A stretch of DNA of 5,493 nucleotides from a bacterium (GTDB lineage: Bacteria > UBP14 > UBA6098 > B30-G16), in assembly GCA_030620455.1 (NCBI GenBank), contig JAUXEQ010000111.1, positions 1-5,493 of the forward strand, in the 5' to 3' direction. Numbering within the stretch: position 1 is the stretch's first letter; each line of letters starts with the position of its first letter. The notes beneath the pieces are model-generated. The model made no database searches. It was not told the DNA's origin and saw nothing but the letters and a program-made list of their open reading frames with translations. A program made the translations under genes and the position numbers. Shown in pieces: positions 1 through 5,185 of this stretch.

Positions 1-85
1 CAGTGAACTTCGCTACAAGGAAATGTCCTAGTTCATGGAAAAAAATTATTATGCCCAAAACTATTATAGCCAATACAACTGTCAC
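1..85 (-). CDS. Site-2 intramembrane zinc metalloprotease, RseP/RasP type (N-terminal fragment)
   Basis: This is the first 28 codons of a gene that runs off the left edge. Translation from a GTG at 85..83 gives a hydrophobic stretch (residues 3-16) leading into FFHELGHFLVAKFT. HELGH (residues 17-21) is the HExxH zinc-binding and catalytic motif of M50 site-2 proteases. Its place in the first transmembrane helix, followed by FLVAK, is typical of RseP/RasP/MmpA. These enzymes cut transmembrane substrates such as anti-sigma factors within the membrane. The GTG start is supported by AGGAGG at 97..92 with a 6-nt spacer, and no ATG lies in frame nearby. The gene follows the exported 159-aa protein by 41 nt, so the two are probably co-transcribed. 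The usual partner features (PDZ domain, second motif with Asp) lie outside the window. Family assignment is confident; the substrate is unknown. Confidence 0.85.
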   Translation of the reverse strand, partial: MTVVLAIIVLGIIIFFHELGHFLVAKFT

Positions 86-91
86 ATTAGC

Positions 92-97
92 CCTCCT
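92..97 (-). promoter_or_regulatory. Shine-Dalgarno site of the protease gene
   Basis: AGGAGG on the minus strand stands 6 nt before the GTG at 85. It is a full match to the anti-Shine-Dalgarno core and fixes the non-ATG start of the protease gene. Confidence 0.75.
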
Positions 98-126
98 ATG
101 AACCGCAATAAACTTTTTGAAAAAAA

Positions 127-606
127 TTAATCAACAACAAAAATTGAATCTCCGACACATATATTTATCGGTTCAAAGCATCCCTTTATGTAATATTTTC
201 CCGGTTCTACGTAAAGGCTATCATTATCCATACCGATCCATTTTATGTAAAAGAAAATTGAATCCCCAGGTGGAATTGAATAATTCTCATCGTTTTGAGA
301 AACTATAAAATTTAGCGTCTGGTTTGAGACCCACTTATGTTTTCGACCTGTAATCTCAAAGCTTACAGGAATTTCGTCGGTAGGAGTCGAATAGAACGTA
401 TCCACGTCATTGTTGTAAACATATAAAGTTATGATTACTTCTTCATCGTGAGCAATATATTCTTTTGAAACGTTTAATCTTATTGTGATATTTTCAATCT
501 CTATATCGTTCGGTTTAGATTCTGTTTCTTCATCGCCGAGAATGCCCAATGATACCAGAAAAGCCATACCTATTAATGATAACAAAAATATAATAAAATT
601 ATTCAT
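127..606 (-). CDS. Exported protein with a BsuPI-like beta-sandwich domain
   Basis: The 159-residue product begins with a hydrophobic segment (about residues 4-22) ending before an acidic linker (DEETES). This is a signal peptide or a single membrane anchor; there is no lipobox cysteine. Residues 38-155 look like a small beta-sandwich with alternating strands. The order resembles BsuPI-type domains (intracellular proteinase inhibitor family): a pattern like LYVYNND, then VSFEITG, a W in the KWVS segment, IPPGDS, FFYIKW, and finally VEPGKYYIKG. Two cysteines (143 and 150) could form a disulfide outside the cytoplasm. The ATG at 606 is the only ATG after an in-frame stop at 627-625, but no Shine-Dalgarno sequence precedes it. 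The gene lies 165 bp downstream of the oxoamine synthase gene and 41 nt upstream of the protease gene on the same strand. The domain call rests on pattern only. An inhibitor function is not implied, since many BsuPI-like domains are of unknown role. Confidence 0.65.
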   Translation of the reverse strand: MNNFIIFLLSLIGMAFLVSLGILGDEETESKPNDIEIENITIRLNVSKEYIAHDEEVIITLYVYNNDVDTFYSTPTDEIPVSFEITGRKHKWVSNQTLNFIVSQNDENYSIPPGDSIFFYIKWIGMDNDSLYVEPGKYYIKGCFEPINICVGDSIFVVD

Positions 607-771
607 ATCTAATAATTTAGTTTGTTAAAGTAAAAACTTATTGCGGTTGTTGCGTTTTTCGCACTGTAATGAATAATAAATCTTCAATAAACAAAAAGAT
701 ATGTAAACACTATAAATTGTCCAAATATTACAACAGAACATCTCCTATAAATAGCGATAGTGAAATTTATT

Positions 772-1959
772 TTAATTAATTATACCAAGTTTCTTGCCGA
801 CTTTACTCAACTTATCCAAAGCAAAATTCATATCCTCATCGGTATGCGTAGCCATAAAGGACAATCTAATAAGCGATTGATTGAGTTGAACAGCAGGTGG
901 TACGATGGGATTAACAAAAACACCTTCATCCTCGAGCATAATATTCATCTTTAGAACTTTTTCCATGTCACCGACAATTATAGGAATAATAGGTGTCTCG
1001 GTTAGACCGATGTCGTAGCCCATCATGGAGATCTCTTTTTGCATTAAATGCGTTATCTCCCATAACCTCTCTCTTCTCCACGGTTCCGATTTAATAATCT
1101 CGAGCGATTTTTGGACAGATGCAACCGATGCTGGAGGTGGACTTGCCGAGAAAATAACAGCTCTTGAATTATGTTGTAAATAATCGATAACCGACTTTTC
1201 AGCAGCAACAAAACCACCAATGGATGCCAACGACTTGCTAAACGTTGCCATTATCATATCGACTCTGTCTGTCACATCAAAATGAGCAGAAGTTCCATTC
1301 CCAATAGGACCGAGAACTCCAAGAGCATGAGCGTCATCGACCATTAAAGCTGAATCGTATTTTTCGCAAAGCTCGACAATTTGCGGAAGTTTGGCAATAT
1401 CGCCATCCATAGAAAAAACTCCATCAACCACAATAAGTTTCCCTTTTTCCTTTGAGATTCGAGCAAGAACTCTCTCTAAATGATCCATGTCGTTATGACT
1501 ATATCTACACATTTTACCTCTTGAAAGAAGTGCGCCATCGATTATGGAAGCATGATCGAGTTTATCGGTTATTACATATTCCCCATTCAGCACAATTGTT
1601 GAAATAACACCCTGGTTAACCATAAAACCAGTAGAGTAAAGAAGTGCAGATTCCTTTCCAACAAAATCAGCAAGTTCCTCCTCGAGTTCCTCATGAATGC
1701 TGAGCGTCCCGTTCAGAAACCTTGAACCTGCACAACCAGTTCCATATTTTTTCAAAGCCTTCGTTGCTGCTTCAATAACTCGAGGATCATCCGTTAGCCC
1801 CATATAACTATTGGAGCCCATCATCAAAACTTTCTTACCGTTTGCAAGAACAACCCATCTATGTTGTCCGGTTATTATTGGTCTAAAATATGGGTAAAGC
1901 CCTGCGGCTCTTACTTTGTTTACTACATCCCAGTCTCTACATTTGTCCAGAAGAGACAT
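772..1959 (-). CDS. PLP-dependent alpha-oxoamine synthase, probably serine palmitoyltransferase-like
   Basis: This is a fold-type I PLP enzyme that would condense an amino acid with an acyl-CoA and release CO2. The family includes serine palmitoyltransferase, 2-amino-3-ketobutyrate CoA ligase and 8-amino-7-oxononanoate synthase. Numbered from Met at 1959 (395 aa), it shows GSNSYMGL (48-55), YGTGCAGSRFLNGT (72-85), LDHAS with His136 that stacks on PLP, VDDAH with Asp208 and His211, and TFSKS with the Schiff-base Lys242. The C-terminal part has TPIIP and FVNPIVPPAV. YPYF near residue 22 and overall wording closest to the Bacteroidetes-type enzymes favour sphingoid-base synthesis, but substrate cannot be proved. 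An ATG at 1959 with AAAGGAG 4 nt upstream gives the usual family length. In-frame alternatives are ATG 1983 and TTG 1995 (407 aa, AGGA at 2004..2001 with a 5-nt spacer). The gene is divergent from the GT4 gene. All catalytic residues are present. Confidence 0.88.
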   Translation of the reverse strand: MSLLDKCRDWDVVNKVRAAGLYPYFRPIITGQHRWVVLANGKKVLMMGSNSYMGLTDDPRVIEAATKALKKYGTGCAGSRFLNGTLSIHEELEEELADFVGKESALLYSTGFMVNQGVISTIVLNGEYVITDKLDHASIIDGALLSRGKMCRYSHNDMDHLERVLARISKEKGKLIVVDGVFSMDGDIAKLPQIVELCEKYDSALMVDDAHALGVLGPIGNGTSAHFDVTDRVDMIMATFSKSLASIGGFVAAEKSVIDYLQHNSRAVIFSASPPPASVASVQKSLEIIKSEPWRRERLWEITHLMQKEISMMGYDIGLTETPIIPIIVGDMEKVLKMNIMLEDEGVFVNPIVPPAVQLNQSLIRLSFMATHTDEDMNFALDKLSKVGKKLGIIN

Positions 1960-1963
1960 ATAA

Positions 1964-1970
1964 CTCCTTT
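1964..1970 (-). promoter_or_regulatory. Shine-Dalgarno site deciding the oxoamine synthase start
   Basis: AAAGGAG on the minus strand lies 4 nt before the ATG at 1959. It is the best Shine-Dalgarno match near this gene's 5' end and supports a 395-aa product rather than the 407-aa one from TTG 1995. The weaker AGGA before that TTG keeps the longer form possible. Confidence 0.5.
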
Positions 1971-2042
1971 CAAACAATGTCATGTAATTCGACAATTTAT
2001 TCCTGATTTACTTTTCCGCAAGAAGATTGCGCAAGATATTCA

Positions 2043-2048
2043 ATTATA
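2043..2048 (-). promoter_or_regulatory. Candidate -10 element for the oxoamine synthase gene
   Basis: The minus strand reads TATAAT here, about 85 nt upstream of the proposed start. The -35 candidate 16 nt upstream (TTCAGA) matches four of six consensus positions. In AT-rich DNA a single TATAAT is weak evidence. Confidence 0.3.
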
Positions 2049-2074
2049 ATACTTTTGAAAAATCTCTGAAACGT

Positions 2075-2090
2075 GTTTTCAAATGAAAAC
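2075..2090. repeat. Perfect inverted repeat, possible operator
   Basis: GTTTTC and GAAAAC flank a 4-nt AAAT spacer, giving a perfect 6-bp dyad. It sits just upstream of the candidate minus-strand promoter, where a regulator of the oxoamine synthase gene could bind. It belongs to a local cluster of TGAAA/TTTCA half-sites. Confidence 0.35.
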
Positions 2091-2322
2091 TAATTTACTA
2101 CTCTGAAGTTTCAAATACTATCGATGCATTGTTAAATCCTAAATAAATTCTGAATGAGGATTTTCATTGTAATCATTCTTTCCAAAATAATTGATATAGC
2201 TCAAAGATGAACGTAAAATATTGAATATGTCTTAATACGATATTTTTTAACCTTTAGCTTATACGATTATTATTTCAATGCTTATATTGAAGACTCAAAA
2301 ACCATATTAATTAAAGTTTACT

Positions 2323-3483
2323 ATGAAATCGACAAAGCCCGCAGTTACAATAATTTGCCAGGACTTCTACCCCATCGAGGGTGGTTTAACAACCTGGGTG
2401 TATAATCTTGCACTTGAATTGACAAAACTCGATCACGAGGTTGAAATTCTAACTCGTCGCTGGAAAGACCTTGAATCGGACGACTCTAAGTATCCTTTTT
2501 CTGTTCACAGGCTTCCCACGGAGAAATGGAAGAATCGCAAGAACTTTCGAATTTACAGATACCTTAAAAAAATCTCACAAAACAACAAACCTACAGTAAT
2601 AATATGTGGAAATTGGAAAATGGGTGTTCCTGTGAGATGGTTTAATATGTGGCATCGGAGGAAAAAGTTCCCGTATATTGTATGTATCCATGGAATGGAT
2701 GTCTATGAATTTAGGCGATTAAACCGAAATCTTCTTCGCAAAACAATTAACGATGCAAACCTTGTTATTACTGGCTCGATACATGTACGCGAAAAAATTA
2801 TCGAGCTTCACAATTATAACAGGAAAATATCCATCGTTCACTATGGTGTTGACATTAATAGATTTAAACCTATGGACATACCCACTGATTTATTCGAAAA
2901 ATACAATATTCCTAAAAACAAAAAAATCTTGCTTTCTGTATCTCGACTTGTCGAACGCAAAGGATTCGATAATGTGATTCGTGCGCTGCCACAAGTTATT
3001 GATAAATTTGATGATTTCCACTACGTTATCGGTGGCAGAGGTAAGGATGAGCGCCGTTTACGGAATCTAACGCATGAATTCGGGGTTGAGGAACATGTCC
3101 GCTTTATCGGTTTCGTCCACGATGATGATCTTCCCGGTATCTATAATATCTCCGATGTGTTTATAATGCCTTCTCGGGAGATAAACGGTAACATCGAGGG
3201 CTTTGGGATAGCCTATCTCGAGGCGAATGCATGCAAAAAGCCTGTTATAGGCGGAAATTCAGGTGGCATACCGGATGCAGTCGAGGATGGCGTGAGCGGT
3301 ATCTTGGTGAATCCAGAAAGCCTTTCTGAGATAGCTAACGCAATTATTAAACTTTTCTCAGATGAAATTCTTTACGCAAAGCTCTCCCATGACGGTTTCC
3401 GTCGAGTTTATGAACGTTTTCTATGGCATATGATTGCAGAGAAATATTCTGAGCACATTATGAAAATAATCGAGCAATTGTGA
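2323..3483 (+). CDS. Glycosyltransferase family 4 (GT-B fold, retaining)
   Basis: The 386-aa product is a complete GT4 enzyme that would move a sugar from a nucleotide-sugar donor to a lipid or growing glycan at the inner membrane face. The N-terminal Rossmann domain (about 1-180) opens with a beta strand (AVTIICQ) and the glycine loop PIEGGLTTW (17-25), with IHGMD at 122-126. The linker carries HYGVDINRFKP (173-183). The C-terminal domain holds SRLVERKG (207-214), giving the donor-phosphate residues Arg208 and Lys213. It then shows FIGFVHDDDL, the E-x7-E motif at Glu292 and Glu300 (EGFGIAYLE), and GGNSGGIPDAV. Length is usual for the family. The pattern resembles PimB-like and polysaccharide mannosyl- or glucosyltransferases; donor and acceptor cannot be told. 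The ATG at 2323 fits the domain start but lacks a Shine-Dalgarno sequence. The gene is divergent from the oxoamine synthase gene, and no other polysaccharide gene is in view. Confidence 0.9.
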   Translation: MKSTKPAVTIICQDFYPIEGGLTTWVYNLALELTKLDHEVEILTRRWKDLESDDSKYPFSVHRLPTEKWKNRKNFRIYRYLKKISQNNKPTVIICGNWKMGVPVRWFNMWHRRKKFPYIVCIHGMDVYEFRRLNRNLLRKTINDANLVITGSIHVREKIIELHNYNRKISIVHYGVDINRFKPMDIPTDLFEKYNIPKNKKILLSVSRLVERKGFDNVIRALPQVIDKFDDFHYVIGGRGKDERRLRNLTHEFGVEEHVRFIGFVHDDDLPGIYNISDVFIMPSREINGNIEGFGIAYLEANACKKPVIGGNSGGIPDAVEDGVSGILVNPESLSEIANAIIKLFSDEILYAKLSHDGFRRVYERFLWHMIAEKYSEHIMKIIEQL

Positions 3484-3503
3484 TCTATTTTCCCCTCATA
3501 ATT

Positions 3504-3524
3504 CTAGTTCTAAAATTAGTTTTT
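3504..3524 (+). terminator. Weak candidate intrinsic terminator after the GT4 gene
   Basis: CTAGTT (3504-3509) pairs with AATTAG (3514-3519) through one G-U pair across a CTAA loop, and five T residues follow at once. It lies 20 nt after the GT4 stop codon. The stem is short and AT-rich, so it is weak by intrinsic-terminator standards. Confidence 0.25.
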
Positions 3525-3535
3525 ATCTGCTCATA

Positions 3536-3598
3536 AATCGGAAGAATTGGACAATGGTTTTTGAAATATATTTTTTTCGGAACAATTTTCTTCTGATT
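3536..3598. repeat. Long imperfect inverted repeat
   Basis: The arm AATCGGAAGAATTG (3536-3549) pairs with CAATTTTCTTCTGATT (3583-3598), with one G-U pair and a 2-nt TT bulge, around a 33-nt loop. That is about 14 pairs. No T-run follows on the plus strand, so it is not a standard terminator. It may be a structured RNA element or a remnant of a repeat. Confidence 0.35.
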
Positions 3599-3800
3599 AA
3601 TTTGGATAAGAGAACTACTATAATTTAACAGTTGCATAATCTTTATTTACCCGATGGCAAATTTTTTTATTGAAATATCTAATTGCCAAGTAATACTTAT
3701 TGGATTATACTTTACAACAGATATTATAGGGTATCGTTGGGAAAGCGATTTGGGAAGATGCATTCAAAACATATATTGGTAATTCTACATTTAAGGCAAG

Positions 3801-3820
3801 AGTTTATATTTTTATAAACT
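3801..3820. repeat. Perfect 8-bp dyad overlapping a candidate promoter
   Basis: AGTTTATA and TATAAACT flank a TTTT spacer. With one G-U pair the arms can extend outward to 3798 and 3823. The dyad covers the place where a -35 element would sit for the TATAAT at 3827-3832, so it could be an operator or a hairpin. It is wholly A/T apart from two G-C pairs, so chance formation is possible. Confidence 0.35.
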
Positions 3821-3832
3821 TTTATCTATAAT
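3803..3832 (+). promoter_or_regulatory. Candidate sigma-70-type promoter
   Basis: A perfect -10 TATAAT (3827-3832) has a partial -35, TTTATA (3803-3808), at an 18-nt spacing. A short ORF with its own Shine-Dalgarno sequence starts 24 nt later, and the receiver-GGDEF gene starts 283 nt later. This could be the transcription start for that gene, with a long leader. Confidence 0.3.
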
Positions 3833-3855
3833 TATATTAACGAGAGGTTTACTGT

Positions 3856-3900
3856 ATGAGCAAATCATTTGACTTTTATTTTGTCGATTTTCAGTTGTAG
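3856..3900 (+). CDS. Possible 14-codon leader ORF
   Basis: ATG at 3856 is preceded by GAGAGG (3842-3847) with an 8-nt spacer, and the frame ends at TAG (3898-3900). The peptide would be MSKSFDFYFVDFQL, with four Phe, two Asp and one Tyr. It follows a consensus -10 by 24 nt and lies 215 nt before the receiver-GGDEF gene. It could be a leader peptide or a small protein. ORFs this short often occur by chance, so support rests on the ribosome binding site and promoter context alone. Confidence 0.2.
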   Translation: MSKSFDFYFVDFQL

Positions 3901-3988
3901 CAATTTATTTATTTCGCAAACATCCGTACGAGGAATTTTAAAACAAATGCTCTTGACCTATTGCTTATATACTAAAGCATGTTCGTCG

Positions 3989-4008
3989 TATTTATTGCAT
4001 AATAAATA
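3989..4008. repeat. Perfect 8-bp A/T dyad
   Basis: TATTTATT and AATAAATA flank the spacer GCAT. It sits about 110 nt before the receiver-GGDEF start and has the same arm and spacer lengths as the dyad at 3801-3820, though a different sequence. It is made only of A and T in the arms, so it may be a chance feature. Confidence 0.25.
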
Positions 4009-4115
4009 TTACTTGTTTTTTGAAGTGATATAGATTGTTCAATATGTTGTTTAGTTTTTCAAAGCTGCAATACCAAAGATCTTGACTATAGAGCAGCAGG
4101 TATGAGGTATATAGG

Positions 4116-5045
4116 ATGATCTATAAAAAATTAACTTTATTGTTAATCGATTCTGAAAAGGAATTCGCAAAAACAATAAGAAAAATTCTATCAAATGTCA
4201 AAGAGACAACCTATGAACTAATTTATACTAACAAGCTTTCTCACGGTCTGGAACGACTTTCCCACGGTGGTATAAACCTGCTTTTGTTCGACCTCTTTCT
4301 CCCCGATAGTGAAGGCATGGAAACAGCCATAAGAATTCATGATCACTCGCAGGACGTTCCCTTTATTGTTTTTGTTAGTTCCGAAAATGAAGACTTAGGG
4401 ATAAAAGCTGTTAAAAACGGAGCTCAGGATTATCTAATTAAGGAACACATAGATAGCAATTTATTAGCCAGATCGGTTCGATATTCAATAGATAGATATA
4501 AAATGGAGTCTGAACTGAGAAATCTATCCTGGTTAGATGAATTAACTGGTCTATATAACCGTCGTGGTTTCCTGACATTTGCATCACAGGTTTTAAGGTT
4601 TGCTCGAAGATCGAACGTGGGTGCGATATTGTTATTTGTCGATCTAGATAACATGAAGTGGATAAACGATTCCTTAGGTCATATCGTGGGTGACAAAGTT
4701 TTAACACAAACCGCAGATATACTCCGAAATTCCTTCAGAGCATCGGATATCGTTTCTCGCCTTAGTGGCGATGAGTTCGCTGTGTTGGCGATGGGAGCAG
4801 AACCTAAAAATCTTCCGAAAGTTCTATCTCGACTTAGGAAAAACATTGAAAACTTTAATAAAAAAGAAAAACGCCTTTATAACATTTCTTTGAGCATCGG
4901 TGCATCTTATTATAATCCCCAAAAACCAGTAAGTGTTGAGGAGCTTATTGATAACGCGGATAAATCCATGTACAACACTAAATCTAAAAAAAAGGAAGAA
5001 AATAAGAAAGAGAATAATAAAGATATAGATATAACTGAGGAGTAA
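4116..5045 (+). CDS. Response regulator with GGDEF output, probable diguanylate cyclase
   Basis: The 309-aa protein joins an N-terminal receiver (about 5-125) to a GGDEF domain (about 137-290). It is expected to make c-di-GMP from two GTP when phosphorylated by a histidine kinase. The receiver keeps Asp12, phosphoacceptor Asp59 (LLLFD), Ser88 and Lys109 (DYLIK); the usual second acidic residue after Asp12 is Ser13. The GGDEF domain opens with DELTGLYNRRGF (141-152). It has metal-binding Asp176 in FVDLDNMK, Asn184-Asp185, GHIVGD, and the signature SGDEF (217-221), where Ser replaces the first Gly, a change tolerated in some active cyclases. RASD at 208-211, five residues before the signature, is a complete RxxD inhibitory I-site. 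The tail from 289 is rich in Lys, Glu and Asn. GAGG at 4104-4107 precedes the ATG by 8 nt. A second receiver gene follows after 140 bp. No kinase is in view. Confidence 0.92.
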   Translation: MIYKKLTLLLIDSEKEFAKTIRKILSNVKETTYELIYTNKLSHGLERLSHGGINLLLFDLFLPDSEGMETAIRIHDHSQDVPFIVFVSSENEDLGIKAVKNGAQDYLIKEHIDSNLLARSVRYSIDRYKMESELRNLSWLDELTGLYNRRGFLTFASQVLRFARRSNVGAILLFVDLDNMKWINDSLGHIVGDKVLTQTADILRNSFRASDIVSRLSGDEFAVLAMGAEPKNLPKVLSRLRKNIENFNKKEKRLYNISLSIGASYYNPQKPVSVEELIDNADKSMYNTKSKKKEENKKENNKDIDITEE

Positions 5046-5185
5046 ATATAATGTTAATATTTATCATATTCAAATTACTCTAAAATGGAAGATTTATTCT
5101 GTTATATCGTATGATTAATATTAGCTTTATATAAAAAAAATTCTATTAATTATTCGTTGATATTATCGCATCACCGGAGATAAAT
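5046..5185 (+). other. AT-rich spacer between the two receiver genes
   Basis: This 140-bp spacer shows no clear terminator; it does contain a palindromic TAATATTA and an A-run. A 10-codon ORF (5051-5083, MLIFIIFKLL) begins 8 nt after GAGGAG, which is formed by the last codons of the preceding gene. The two receiver genes could share a transcript, but the spacer is also long enough for a promoter that I cannot locate. Confidence 0.35.
5176..5179 (+). promoter_or_regulatory. Shine-Dalgarno site of the second receiver gene
   Basis: GGAG with a 6-nt spacer precedes the ATG at 5186 and supports that start for the gene cut by the right edge. Confidence 0.6.

Larger units (their letters stand above)
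1996..2322. other. Divergent AT-rich intergenic region between oxoamine synthase and GT4 genes
   Basis: No gene is visible on either strand. The region must hold the promoters of both divergent genes. A perfect TATAAT lies on the minus strand at 2048..2043 with only a loose -35 (TTCAGA, 16-nt spacing), a candidate for the oxoamine synthase promoter. No convincing promoter was found for the GT4 gene, although TATATT at 2283-2288 is possible. The left part is rich in TGAAA/TTTCA half-sites (2056-2166), including a perfect dyad at 2075-2090. The heptamer ATACGAT occurs at 2235-2241 and 2261-2267. Confidence 0.5.
3484..4115. other. Long AT-rich intergenic region with several inverted repeats
   Basis: This 632-bp interval has no gene I can defend. 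It contains a weak terminator-like hairpin just after the GT4 gene, a long imperfect inverted repeat (3536-3598), and two perfect 8-bp dyads with 4-nt spacers (3801-3820 and 3989-4008). It also holds a consensus TATAAT (3827-3832) followed by a 14-codon ORF with a Shine-Dalgarno sequence (3856-3900). A 42-codon ORF at 3654-3782 has no ribosome binding site and no recognisable family. Given its length it could hold a small RNA or a long leader for the receiver-GGDEF gene, but nothing proves that. Confidence 0.5.

Noticed and set aside
117..308. Plus-strand frame opposite the BsuPI-like gene
   Set aside because: It is antisense to a better-supported gene with a signal peptide and recognisable domain pattern, and has no family likeness.
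643..665. Short TGCG-TTTTT-CGCA inverted repeat as a terminator
   Set aside because: The stem has only four pairs, and it stands before the BsuPI-like gene without a T-run after the stem on the minus strand.
625..741. 38-codon minus-strand ORF between the oxoamine synthase and the BsuPI-like gene
   Set aside because: GGAG abuts the ATG with no spacer, the product is a Cys/Ile/Tyr-rich string like translated AT-rich spacer DNA, and no family is recognisable. Its stop is the in-frame stop just before the BsuPI-like gene.
3654..3782. 42-codon plus-strand ORF in the 632-bp gap
   Set aside because: It has no ribosome binding site and no recognisable family. A frame of this length is expected now and then by chance in several hundred bases on six frames.
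3955..3975. TTGACC followed by TATACT as a promoter for the GGDEF gene
   Set aside because: The spacing between the two boxes is about 9 nt, far too short for a sigma-70-type promoter.
4430..4707. Two minus-strand frames inside the GGDEF gene
   Set aside because: They are shadows opposite a domain whose catalytic motifs are clear on the plus strand.
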